64,000 nucleotides of DNA from positions 310,001 to 374,000 of the forward strand of contig NZ_JAKOIW010000001.1 in assembly GCF_022206305.1 (NCBI RefSeq). Reading direction: 5' to 3'. This DNA comes from Gordonia sp. 'Campus' (GTDB lineage Bacteria; Actinomycetota; Actinomycetes; Mycobacteriales; Mycobacteriaceae). Shown one piece after another: positions 43,037-50,669 of the stretch (its first letter is position 1; every line of letters begins with the position of its first letter). Both the position numbers and the translations under genes were made by a program. A model generated the notes under the pieces. The model worked only from the letters and a program-made list of their open reading frames with translations, made no database searches and was not told the origin of the DNA.

Positions 43037-43554
43037 ACGCCATCCCGCCCGTCATCGACTTCCAGAAGTGGATCGCCGAGAACAAACACCTGCTCGCACC
43101 GCCGGTGAACAACCAGACGATGGCCTTGGGCGACGACTTCGTCGTCCAGGTGGTCGGCGGTCCAAATCAGCGCACCGACTATCATCTCGACCCGTACGAG
43201 GAGTGGTTCTACCAGCTCGAGGGCAGTATCTACGTGGACGTCATGACCGCGGACGGACCGGAGCGCGTGCATATCCGCGAAGGCGAGACCTGGCTGCTGC
43301 CCGGCAACATTCCGCATTCACCGCAACGCCCGACCGCCGACTCGATCGGCCTTGTCATCGAACGCGTGCGTCGTGAGGGCACCCTGGAGAAGTTCCAGTG
43401 GTACTGCCTCGACTGCAATCACTTGATCCACGAGATCGAGCTGCAGGTGCGCAATATCGTCGCCGACCTGCCACCGGTCTTCGTTCAGTTCTACGAGGAC
43501 GAACAGGCTCGCACCTGTGACAACTGCGGGGCCCTGCATCCCGGGAAGGGCTGA
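43033..43554 (+). CDS. nbaC: 3-hydroxyanthranilate 3,4-dioxygenase
   Basis: A 173-residue cupin. Iron ligands are His51, Glu57 and His95; substrate-binding residues are Arg47, Arg99 and Glu110; and the second rubredoxin-like metal site has Cys125, Cys128, Cys162 and Cys165. All ten match, in number as well as type, those I recall for the Cupriavidus metallidurans enzyme. It opens the ring of 3-hydroxyanthranilate to 2-amino-3-carboxymuconate semialdehyde using O2. The C-terminal [12 protein letters not shown] is complete. It overlaps the deaminase gene by four bases and lies one base before the decarboxylase start. Confidence 0.97.
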   Translation: MNAIPPVIDFQKWIAENKHLLAPPVNNQTMALGDDFVVQVVGGPNQRTDYHLDPYEEWFYQLEGSIYVDVMTADGPERVHIREGETWLLPGNIPHSPQRPTADSIGLVIERVRREGTLEKFQWYCLDCNHLIHEIELQVRNIVADLPPVFVQFYEDEQARTCDNCGALHPGKG

Positions 43555-43555
43555 C

Positions 43556-44566
43556 GTGAGCGGCACCATCGACGTCCACACCCACTATGTTCCCAAGGGC
43601 TGGCCGGACCTGACCGCCGATGCGGGGCGCGATGCGCCGTGGCTGCGGATCGAGACCGAGGCTGAAGCCGTGATAATGATGGGTTCGAACGAGTTCCGAC
43701 GCATTCAGTCCGACGCCTGGGATGCAGGCATCCGACTGCGGGACATGGATTCCGACGGCGTCCGGACCCAGGTTGTCTCACCCACACCGGCATTCTTCAA
43801 TTACGGTCGCGCCGGCGCGCAGGCCGAACGGATCGCACGTGTCTTCAACGATCTCGCGCTCGACATCGTGGCCCCCGCCCCGGAGCGGCTGATTCCGTTC
43901 TGCCAAGTGCCATTACAAGACCCTGACGCTGCTTGCCGTGAAGTCGAGCGTTGCATCGCCAATGGGCACCGTGGAGTCGAGATTGGCAACCACGTCGGCG
44001 ATCGAGACCTCGACAGCGAAGGGGTGGTGACGTTCTTGCAACACTGCGCGTCGATGGACGTTCCGGTATTCGTCCATCCTTGGGACATGGACTCGTCGCC
44101 CCGACTCAATCGCTGGATGGCGCAGTGGCTGACCGCCATGCCCGCAGAGACGCACCTGTCGATCCTGGCGTTGATCCTGGGTGGCGTCTTCGACCGTATT
44201 GACGATCGGCTGAAGATCGCCTTCGCCCACGGCGGGGGATCGTTCGCGTTCTGGCTCGGCCGAATGGAGAATGCCTGGCACCGCCGCAACGACCTCATCG
44301 GCACCTCCGCGATGCCGCCGTCGCACTACCTCGGCCGCTTCTACGTGGACTCCGTTGTGTTCGACGACCGCGCGCTGCGCCTGCTCGTCGACACGGTCGG
44401 ATCGGACCGGGTGATGGTGGGTAGCGACTACCCCTACCCGCTCGGGGAGCGGCCGGTGGGAGAGGTCGTCCGCACGAGCGACTTCCTGGACGAGGCCTCG
44501 CGGGAACTCATTAAGCGCGGCAACGCCGAGCGATTCCTTGGACTCACCGATACGCCTGCGAGATAG
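43556..44566 (+). CDS. nbaD: 2-amino-3-carboxymuconate-6-semialdehyde decarboxylase (ACMSD)
   Basis: A 336-residue amidohydrolase-fold decarboxylase starting at GTG (SGTIDVHTHYVP), one base after the dioxygenase stop. Metal ligands His8, His10, His174 and Asp291 and catalytic His225 (AFAHGGG) match the Pseudomonas ACMSD residues 9, 11, 177, 294 and 228 with a constant offset of three. It removes the 3-carboxylate of ACMS before it can cyclise to quinolinate, giving 2-aminomuconate semialdehyde. Last gene of the rightward operon. An earlier ATG in frame at 43517 lies within the dioxygenase gene and is not favoured. Confidence 0.95.
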   Translation: MSGTIDVHTHYVPKGWPDLTADAGRDAPWLRIETEAEAVIMMGSNEFRRIQSDAWDAGIRLRDMDSDGVRTQVVSPTPAFFNYGRAGAQAERIARVFNDLALDIVAPAPERLIPFCQVPLQDPDAACREVERCIANGHRGVEIGNHVGDRDLDSEGVVTFLQHCASMDVPVFVHPWDMDSSPRLNRWMAQWLTAMPAETHLSILALILGGVFDRIDDRLKIAFAHGGGSFAFWLGRMENAWHRRNDLIGTSAMPPSHYLGRFYVDSVVFDDRALRLLVDTVGSDRVMVGSDYPYPLGERPVGEVVRTSDFLDEASRELIKRGNAERFLGLTDTPAR

Positions 44567-44574
44567 CCGATCGA

Positions 44575-44589
44575 GCCTCGATCCGAGGC
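44575..44589. terminator. Weak hairpin after the ACMSD gene
   Basis: GCCTCG-atc-CGAGGC forms a short perfect hairpin just past the stop of the last pathway gene. No T-tract follows, so function as a terminator is doubtful. Confidence 0.3.
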
Positions 44590-44719
44590 GTCGATCGAGA
44601 CTGCGATTTCCGATGTGGTCGCCTGCTCGGGCCGGAGTGGCGCGGTCACGACGAGGCGAGCAACCGCCAGCACCGACCCGGTACGGGGATTGCCCCGGAC
44701 GGCCCGGGCGGAGTCAGAT

Positions 44720-45057
44720 CTAGAGTGCCTGGCCATACTGCTCGTCGGTCACCGGTTGCAGCCACTCGACCGCGTCGTCTGGTCGTCGGCCTCGTTTATG
44801 GCAAAGTGGACCATCAGGGGCGCCGGGGCGGCGCCGTGCCAGTGTTCCTCGCCTGCTCCGAAGAGCACGCGCTCACCGGGTCGGATAACCTCGACAGGCC
44901 CACCGCGGCGCTGCCACAGCCCGATCCCCTCGGTGACGAAGACCGTCTGGCTCAGCGGATGCCGGTGCCAGTGCGTCCGCGCACCCGGCATGAAGTGGAC
45001 GAGGTTCGCCGATACGTGCGACGGCGAAGTGAGAGCTTCAGATCTGAGTCCGGTCAT
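44720..45057 (-). pseudogene. Cupin ((R)-hydroxynitrile-lyase/YgiD-like) gene with a C-terminal frameshift
   Basis: The frame opens at ATG 45057 (GGAAGC upstream) and encodes a small single-domain cupin with HWHRHPLSQTVFVTEGIGLWQRRGG and GEEHWHGAAP, the metal-binding motifs of the family. The open frame then runs off after 'NEADDQ' into TTRSSGCNR and a stop. In the frame one base away the expected family ending DDAVEWLQPVTDEQYGQAL and a stop at 44720-44722 follow directly. The shift therefore lies near 44778-44782. Either the last 18 residues were lost by a single-base deletion or there is a sequence error. The metal site is intact, so activity may survive. Confidence 0.75.
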
Positions 45058-45154
45058 TCTGCTTCCGGCAGCTCCCACGTGGTGTAGATGTTACAACGAT
45101 ACACAAACTGTTTCATTGCCACATCGTACGACCTCGACGAGGTGCAGCCCCACC

Positions 45155-45565
45155 ATGTTGAACCCAGAAGTGTTGCAAGACAGCCTGTCCCTGGTCATCG
45201 ACGACGAGCAGAAGTTGATGCTCGACTTCTACGACCGACTGTTCGATGAACATCCGGAGGTCCGGCCGATGTTCGGCGCCGACCTACGACCGCAGGCCAC
45301 GATGCTGCAACAGGCCATCGCCGCCGTCCTCGACCATCTCGACGACGCCGACTGGCTGGGACGCACACTCGGCGCACTGGGACGCCGGCACAATGATCTC
45401 GGGGTGACGCCCGAGATGTACGGCTGGGTCGCCGGTGCGCTCATCGCGACGATGGCCGAGCACGGCGGCGCGGAGTGGATCGACGAGATGACCTCAGCCT
45501 GGACCGAAGCCCTCGGCGCGGTCGCCGGTCTCATGCTCGACGCCTACCCGACCGCCGCCGACTGA
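45155..45565 (+). CDS. Single-domain globin (Vitreoscilla-hemoglobin/flavohemoglobin type)
   Basis: A 136-residue globin: FYDRLFDEHPEVRPMFG supplies the B-helix Tyr26 and CD1 Phe40, Gln52/53 lies in the E7 region, and the proximal heme ligand is His79 (LGRRHNDLGV). The length equals one globin domain; no reductase domain follows. Such proteins bind O2 or NO and support oxygenases or detoxify NO. It starts at ATG 45155 after GAGGTG and is divergent from the cupin gene across ~100 bp. Its position beside an O2-dependent pathway may be chance. Confidence 0.88.
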   Translation: MLNPEVLQDSLSLVIDDEQKLMLDFYDRLFDEHPEVRPMFGADLRPQATMLQQAIAAVLDHLDDADWLGRTLGALGRRHNDLGVTPEMYGWVAGALIATMAEHGGAEWIDEMTSAWTEALGAVAGLMLDAYPTAAD

Positions 45566-45624
45566 GCCGCCCGGCTCTCGTACTCACGCAGTCGGGCCCG
45601 GCGGCCCACCCACGTGCCATTGAG

Positions 45625-45642
45625 ACGATTATCACGAATCGT
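45625..45642. promoter_or_regulatory. Inverted repeat ACGATTatcacgAATCGT upstream of the secreted protein gene
   Basis: A perfect 6-6-6 inverted repeat in the 227-bp gap between the globin and the secreted-protein gene. A second perfect palindrome, CAGATATCTG, lies at 45755-45764, about 30 bp before the ATG. Either may be an operator; no neighbouring regulator is obvious. Confidence 0.4.
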
Positions 45643-45792
45643 TTCTCGACCTGGGGTACCTGCCGGTCAAGGGGCGATCGCCCGGTTCCACTCGTCCGCT
45701 TTGGGCGTTTTGGCGCTCGGCCGGAACGGGCCCGTTTCTGACTACATGTGGTATCAGATATCTGTTTCAGTCCGCGTTACGAGGAGGAACAG

Positions 45793-46704
45793 ATGACCCG
45801 AGGCAGAGCGCTCGCCGCCGCCGCGCTGGCCGCAGTGCTGACATGGACAGGCGTGGGCACCGCGGTGGCCGACCCGAACATCCAGCTTCCCGGCCGCGAC
45901 GACGGCACGTCGAATTGCGCCGTGCTGAACGGCCGGGCGTTCGCCGGCTACATCGGCACGGGAGACCCACAGCCGACCCGGCCGATCGACGAGAAGTTCG
46001 CCACCGCGCCCACCGACTGGTGCAACACGAACGTCGGGTACAGCAAGACCTCCTACGGACCGAACGGAGTCACCTTCAAGGTGCCGCCGACCGTCGAGGG
46101 CTTGTTCCCGTACAACAACGCGGAGATCCTCGCGAAGCCGGTGTTCGAGCCGGGTCAGACGATGACGATGCGCGTGGGCGGCACCGAGCAGATCAAATCC
46201 TGGAACGGAACCACCGGGTGGGGCGTCTCCAACCGGTCGATCGATCCCCTGGGCCTCGAGATCGCCTGGTTCATGTACAACGGGTCCGCCGGGCTGGTCG
46301 GTCAGGCGAGCACGCTCACCGCGCCGATCGCCCATGCGCTCGGACAGGACTTTCCCAAGGGTTTCTTCATGATGGTCAAGAAATCGGGAACCCTTGTCCC
46401 TCAGGCTCGTTTGCTGCCCATGAACATTCTCGACAAGCAGCACGACTATGCGGTGAAGCTCGGCGGCAAGCAGGTCGAGTTCTACGTCGACGGCAAGCAG
46501 GTCGGCACCTTCGACAACGCGCCGACCGGTAAGTGGACCGATATCTCCCGCCAACCGGTTCCGCTCCTCGGACAGATGTGGCTCGACTCGAGTTACTGGT
46601 TCCCGCTTCCGATCCCCGAGTTCAACGGACGCTGGCAGACCGCGACGATGAGCCACTATCGTCAGGGCCCCTCCGCCACCACCCCGTTGACGTTCGAGAA
46701 CTGA
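45793..46704 (+). CDS. Secreted protein of unknown function, beta-sandwich-like
   Basis: A 303-residue protein with a clear Sec signal peptide: RGR, a hydrophobic stretch to about residue 23, and a probable cleavage at AVA/DP near residue 27. The mature part has two cysteines (NCAVLN and DWCNTN) that could form a disulfide, many aromatic residues and a strand-rich pattern (VKLGGKQVEFYVDGKQVGTFDNAPTG) like laminin-G/concanavalin-type folds. No catalytic motif was recognised. It is preceded by GAGGAGGAAC and followed at 46749 by a strong hairpin, so it is monocistronic. It could bind a polysaccharide or lipid outside the cell; this is a guess. Confidence 0.75.
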   Translation: MTRGRALAAAALAAVLTWTGVGTAVADPNIQLPGRDDGTSNCAVLNGRAFAGYIGTGDPQPTRPIDEKFATAPTDWCNTNVGYSKTSYGPNGVTFKVPPTVEGLFPYNNAEILAKPVFEPGQTMTMRVGGTEQIKSWNGTTGWGVSNRSIDPLGLEIAWFMYNGSAGLVGQASTLTAPIAHALGQDFPKGFFMMVKKSGTLVPQARLLPMNILDKQHDYAVKLGGKQVEFYVDGKQVGTFDNAPTGKWTDISRQPVPLLGQMWLDSSYWFPLPIPEFNGRWQTATMSHYRQGPSATTPLTFEN

Positions 46705-46748
46705 GCCTCAGCGGAACCGGTCGCTCAGCGACCCATGTCAGAACAGTT

Positions 46749-46775
46749 CCCCTGCCGACCTCACGTCGGCAGGGG
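46749..46775 (+). terminator. Rho-independent-type terminator after the secreted protein gene
   Basis: Arms CCCCTGCCGAC (46749-46759) and GTCGGCAGGGG (46765-46775) form an 11-bp perfect stem with a five-base loop. Only a weak T-rich run follows, as is usual in actinomycetes. Confidence 0.8.
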
Positions 46776-46859
46776 GATTGTCTACTTTCGCGGACTTATC
46801 TCGCTGTGTTGTGAGTCATAGCTTCTGAGGTGTACCTCTCACGTCACACAGGAGTTCCG

Positions 46860-48029
46860 ATGACCAGACTGAAGTTCGGCACGTTCCTCGCCCCGATCCA
46901 CGAGCCGGGACAGAACCCGACGCTGCTGCTGCAGCGCGATCTCGAATTCGTCCAGTACCTCGAGCAATTGGGATACGACGAGGCCTGGTTCGGCGAGCAT
47001 CACTCCGCGGGTGCCGAGATCTACGCATCGCCGGAGATCATGATCGCCGCCGCGGGCGAACGCACCAGCCGCATCAAACTCGGCACGGGCGTCACCTCGG
47101 TCTCGTACCACAACCCGCTGTGGGCGGCCGAGCGCATGATCATGCTCGACCACCTGACCCGGGGCCGCGCCCTGTTCGGCCTCGGCCCGGGATCGCTCCC
47201 CACCGACGCCGCGATGCTCGGCCTCTCCCAGATCGACACCCGGGAACTGCTCGCGGAGAACACCGACATCATCATGCGTCTGCTCCGCGGCGAGACGGTG
47301 ACGGCCAAGACCCGCACCCACGAACTGTTCGACGCGAAGATCCAGATGGCCCCCTACTCGGATCCGCTGTTCGACGTCGTGGTCGCCGCGATCGCGTCGC
47401 CCACCGGCGCGCGCCTCGCCGGCAAGTACGGCATCGGCCTGCTGTCGATCGCCGCTACGTTGACGGCGGACGGTTTCAGTGCACTGCAACATCATTGGGG
47501 CCTGCTCGAAGAGTTCGCCGCGCAGGCCGGACGCAGCGACGAGGTGGACCGCTCGACCTGGCGACTCGTCGGCCCCTTCCACATCGCCGAGACCAAGGAG
47601 CAGGCCTACAAGGATGTCGAGCACGGCATCGAGTACTGGTTCAACTACCTGCAGCACGTGGCGGCCTTCCCACAGATGGACGTCCGCGGGACCAACAAGC
47701 ACGAGATGATCGACTTCATCAACACCTCCGGCATCGGTGTCATCGGCACCGCCGACGAAGCGCGTGCGCAGGTGCAGCGTCTGATCGACCAGTCCGGCGG
47801 TTTCGGCACCCTGCTGATCCAGGGCCACGACTGGGCGAACCCGCAGGCCACCCGTCGTTCCTACGAACTGTTCGCGCAGGACGTCATGCCGTATTTCCAG
47901 GGCCAGGCGCAACCGATGATCGACGCCGCAGCCCGGGCCCAAGCTGTCCGCGAAGGTCAGGCAGCCGAACACGTGAAGGCCGTCGAGCACATGACCAAGA
48001 AGTACGAAGCCGAGCTGGGACGGGTGTGA
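46860..48029 (+). CDS. Luciferase-like flavin-dependent monooxygenase
   Basis: A 389-residue bacterial-luciferase-family TIM barrel: FGTFLAPIHEPGQNP at the first strand, LGYDEAWFGEHHSAG, IKLGTGVTSVSYHNPLWAAERMIMLDHLTRGRALFGLGPGS and the later GTADEARAQV. The EHHS and YHNP forms are close to FMNH2-dependent monooxygenases (limonene-monooxygenase-like) more than to F420 enzymes. A flavin reductase and RibBA encoded downstream fit a two-component FMN system. ATG 46860 follows AGGAG. First gene of an operon to 50656. The interrupted palindrome GAGGTgtACCTC lies about 25 bp upstream. Confidence 0.88.
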   Translation: MTRLKFGTFLAPIHEPGQNPTLLLQRDLEFVQYLEQLGYDEAWFGEHHSAGAEIYASPEIMIAAAGERTSRIKLGTGVTSVSYHNPLWAAERMIMLDHLTRGRALFGLGPGSLPTDAAMLGLSQIDTRELLAENTDIIMRLLRGETVTAKTRTHELFDAKIQMAPYSDPLFDVVVAAIASPTGARLAGKYGIGLLSIAATLTADGFSALQHHWGLLEEFAAQAGRSDEVDRSTWRLVGPFHIAETKEQAYKDVEHGIEYWFNYLQHVAAFPQMDVRGTNKHEMIDFINTSGIGVIGTADEARAQVQRLIDQSGGFGTLLIQGHDWANPQATRRSYELFAQDVMPYFQGQAQPMIDAAARAQAVREGQAAEHVKAVEHMTKKYEAELGRV

Positions 48030-48030
48030 C

Positions 48031-48438
48031 ATGGCGAGCATCGAGGTGACCAAGGACTTCCCGTTGTCCGCGACGGACGTGTGGTCGTGGATCGGTGACA
48101 CCGGCGGTGTCTCGGCCTGGATTCCGGCCATCGGCGAATCCCGGATGGACGGCGATGTCCGCCACGTGGTCTTCACCGACGGAGCACCGGCGCGCGAACG
48201 CATCGTCGCCTTCGACGAAGAGGCACGCACCTACTCCTACGAGTACATCGACGGTCCGCTACCGCTCGAGCACTACCGCTCGACCGTCTCGGTGACCGCA
48301 GCCGGCGACGACGCCTGCTCGGTCCGCTGGTCCGCGCAGTTCGGCGCCGAATCCGCCGAGGTGGAAGCCGAACTCGCCACGGCCATCGAGGGCATCTATG
48401 CGGCCGCCCTCGACGAGTTGGCCACCAAGGCCGTCTGA
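48031..48438 (+). CDS. SRPBCC-family protein
   Basis: A 135-residue protein with the polyketide-cyclase/SRPBCC layout: VTKDFPLSATDVWSWIGDTGGVSAWIPAI at the N-terminus, central strands (HVVFTDG, ERIVAFDEE, SYEYIDGPLP) and a C-terminal helix (EVEAELATAIEGIYAAALDELA). It starts one base after the monooxygenase stop, so it is co-translated. It may bind the hydrophobic substrate or product. It is unrelated in length and detail to the SRPBCC protein at 6103. Confidence 0.78.
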   Translation: MASIEVTKDFPLSATDVWSWIGDTGGVSAWIPAIGESRMDGDVRHVVFTDGAPARERIVAFDEEARTYSYEYIDGPLPLEHYRSTVSVTAAGDDACSVRWSAQFGAESAEVEAELATAIEGIYAAALDELATKAV

Positions 48439-48509
48439 GTCTGATCCTCCAGGTCTCGGCGGGTGCGCGGCAGGACGCACCCGCCGGGGCCGCATCGGAA
48501 GGAAATCCA

Positions 48510-49046
48510 TTGAACCCCAGTCATACCGCCGACGCCGGGGCGTCCGTGTACGCCGCCGACGCGGACTCGGTCCGCGATCGATACCGGGAGGTGCTCGCGC
48601 ACTTCGGTTCCGGCGTCGTGGTCATCACCTCGGCCAGGCCGGACGGCTCACCCGTCGGGATGACCGTCGGCTCCTTCACGTCCATCTCGATGGAGCCACC
48701 GCTCGTCGGCTTCTTCGCGGGCAACACCTCGACGACGCTGCCCTCGGTCGTGTCGAACGGCGCCTTCTGCGCGAACGTCCTCGCCGAGGACCAACACCTC
48801 CTGGCCCGTACATTTGCGCGCAGCGGTGCGGACAAGTTCGCCGGCGTGGACTGGACCCGATCCGCCAACGGCTCGCCCCGACTGGCCGGTGCGCACGCGT
48901 GGATCGAGTGCACCATCGACGACCACCGGCCCATCGGTGATCACGATCTCGTCGTCGGACGGGTCGACGCACTGGGAGTGCCGACCACCAACGACCCGTT
49001 GATCTTTCATCGATCGGTCTTCCACGGATTGCGAGCTCACCGATGA
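48510..49046 (+). CDS. Flavin reductase (FMN-binding split-barrel), NAD(P)H:flavin oxidoreductase
   Basis: A 178-residue flavin_reduct-family protein with FGSGVVVITSARPDGSPVGMTVGSFTSISMEPPLVGFF (residues ~30-68), NGAFCANVLAEDQ and the C-terminal HDLVVGRVDAL. These supply reduced FMN to two-component monooxygenases such as the one encoded at 46860. The start is TTG at 48510 with GGAAGGAAA upstream. Its stop overlaps the RibBA start (ATGA). It belongs to the HpaC/HsaB type by pattern. Confidence 0.88.
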   Translation: MNPSHTADAGASVYAADADSVRDRYREVLAHFGSGVVVITSARPDGSPVGMTVGSFTSISMEPPLVGFFAGNTSTTLPSVVSNGAFCANVLAEDQHLLARTFARSGADKFAGVDWTRSANGSPRLAGAHAWIECTIDDHRPIGDHDLVVGRVDALGVPTTNDPLIFHRSVFHGLRAHR

Positions 49047-50296
49047 GCCCCGACGACCAGCGGCGTACGGCCCGTTCCGCGGTCGAGAGGTGCGTCGATC
49101 AGCTCCGCCTCGGCCGTCCGGTCATCGTCGTCGACGACGCCGACCGTGAGAACGAAGCCGACCTCGTGATGCCCGCTCAGTTCGCCGACGTCGACGACAT
49201 CGCCTTCTTTCTCGAACACGCCTCCGGCTTCCTCTGCGTGGCGATGACCGCGGACCGTCTGGCCGAGCTCGAACTGCCTCCGATGGTGGACGATCCGACC
49301 GACCCCCTCGGCACGGCTTTCACCGTGAGTGTCGACGCGGCCGTCGGTGTCACGACCGGCATCAGCGCGGCCGATCGGGCACGGACGATCCGCACCCTCG
49401 CCGATCCGGACGTCGGCCCGACAGACCTCACGCGCCCGGGGCACGTGATGCCGTTGCGCGCCAGGGCAGGTGGGGTACTCGAACGTCGCGGGCACACCGA
49501 GGCCGCGGTCGACCTGTGCACCGAAGCCGGCCTCGAACCCGCCGGCCTGATCTGTGAACTCGTCAGCCCGGACCGGCGCGCCATGCTCGGGCGGGCAGAC
49601 GTCCGCGACTTCGCCGCGCATCACGGACTCGAGGTCATCTCCATCGCCGACCTCGTGGCCCATCGCCGGGCGGGCTCGTCGGTGGAACGGGGCGCGACCT
49701 GCGCCCTGCCGACCGATCACGGCGTCTTCGAGGCCACCGTCTACCGATCATCCAATGGCGCCGAACATCTCGCCCTCGTGTACGGCAACCCAGCACAGGG
49801 CGAACCACTCGTTCGCATCCACAGCGAATGCCTCACCGGCGACACGCTCGGGTCGCGGCGCTGCGACTGCGGCGCCCAGCTGCGAGCCGCACTCCAGCAC
49901 GTCGCGGACGCCGGCTCCGGGGTCGTGGTGTACGTCGGCGGCCACGAGGGTCGCGGCATCGGTCTCGCGGCCAAGATCGCCGCCTACCGACTCCAGGACC
50001 TCGACGGCGTCGACACCGTCGATGCGAACCTGCGCCTCGGCCAGCCCATCGACAAACGCGACTATCGGGACGCCGCGGCGGTGCTGACAGACCTCGGAAT
50101 CCGACGCGTCCGGTTGCTGACCAACAACCCGGCCAAGGTCGACGGGTTGGCCTCCGAGGGTGTCGAGGTCGTCGAGACAGTCGGACTCGAGATCGAGGCC
50201 ACCGCGGACAACGCCGGATACCTCGCCACCAAGCGCGATCGGCTCGGTCACCGGCTGGCGCAGTCGGTGTCGACGACGACAACGGCGGTGGTCTGA
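49043..50296 (+). CDS. ribBA: Bifunctional RibBA: 3,4-dihydroxy-2-butanone-4-phosphate synthase / GTP cyclohydrolase II
   Basis: A 417-residue fusion. The N-terminal ~215 residues are RibB, with VDDADRENEADLVMPAQF and TRPGHVMPLRARAGGVLERRGHTEAA. The C-terminal half is RibA, with zinc cysteines in SECLTGDTLGSRRCDCGAQL and the catalytic GGHEGRGIGLAAKIAAY. All catalytic regions look intact. It starts flavin synthesis from GTP and ribulose 5-phosphate. Position inside a monooxygenase/flavin-reductase operon (ATGA overlap) suggests a dedicated FMN supply, since the housekeeping copy normally sits with ribC/ribH. Confidence 0.93.
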   Translation: MSPDDQRRTARSAVERCVDQLRLGRPVIVVDDADRENEADLVMPAQFADVDDIAFFLEHASGFLCVAMTADRLAELELPPMVDDPTDPLGTAFTVSVDAAVGVTTGISAADRARTIRTLADPDVGPTDLTRPGHVMPLRARAGGVLERRGHTEAAVDLCTEAGLEPAGLICELVSPDRRAMLGRADVRDFAAHHGLEVISIADLVAHRRAGSSVERGATCALPTDHGVFEATVYRSSNGAEHLALVYGNPAQGEPLVRIHSECLTGDTLGSRRCDCGAQLRAALQHVADAGSGVVVYVGGHEGRGIGLAAKIAAYRLQDLDGVDTVDANLRLGQPIDKRDYRDAAAVLTDLGIRRVRLLTNNPAKVDGLASEGVEVVETVGLEIEATADNAGYLATKRDRLGHRLAQSVSTTTTAVV

Positions 50297-50656
50297 ATGT
50301 CTGACGAGAAGACCACGGAGACCATCGGATTCGGCTCGCTGTTCGAGCGGGTGACGGTGATGCACGCGACCGACCGGTGGGCCGGTGTCGCCGGTGACGT
50401 CCAAGCGGTCCTGGGATCACCGAAGTTCTCCGACGGTTCCGCCTGGGCGGCCTGGGATGCGTTGAGCGTCTCCGACGAGACGGACGGGCCGGCGTGGTCA
50501 CTCCTCGCGCGGACCCCCGACCTGGCGGCGACGATCGAGGTCGCTCGCTCGCTGGGGTGGCATGTCGGTGAGAGGTCGGTGGGAGGTCATGAGACCCGGG
50601 TCCCCCTCCGCTCGCCGAACGGTCTGACCGTGATCGCGTACACCCCGACGTCGTGA
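50297..50656 (+). CDS. VOC/glyoxalase-fold small protein
   Basis: A 119-residue protein that starts directly after the RibBA stop (TGA-ATG). Features are weak: FERVTVMHATDRWAGVAGDVQAVLG at the N-terminus, a central SLLARTPDLAATIEVARSLGWHVGERSVGGHETRVPLRSPNGLTVIAY that resembles one beta-alpha-beta-beta-beta half of a vicinal-oxygen-chelate protein. No metal ligands can be assigned. It may assist the operon's oxidative step. Only the fold is suggested; the function is unknown. Confidence 0.55.
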   Translation: MSDEKTTETIGFGSLFERVTVMHATDRWAGVAGDVQAVLGSPKFSDGSAWAAWDALSVSDETDGPAWSLLARTPDLAATIEVARSLGWHVGERSVGGHETRVPLRSPNGLTVIAYTPTS

Positions 50657-50669
50657 CTGGAAGACCCGC

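Noticed and set aside
44567..44719. Possible remnant of a gene between ACMSD and the cupin
   Set aside because: No frame in the 153 bp shows a recognisable motif.
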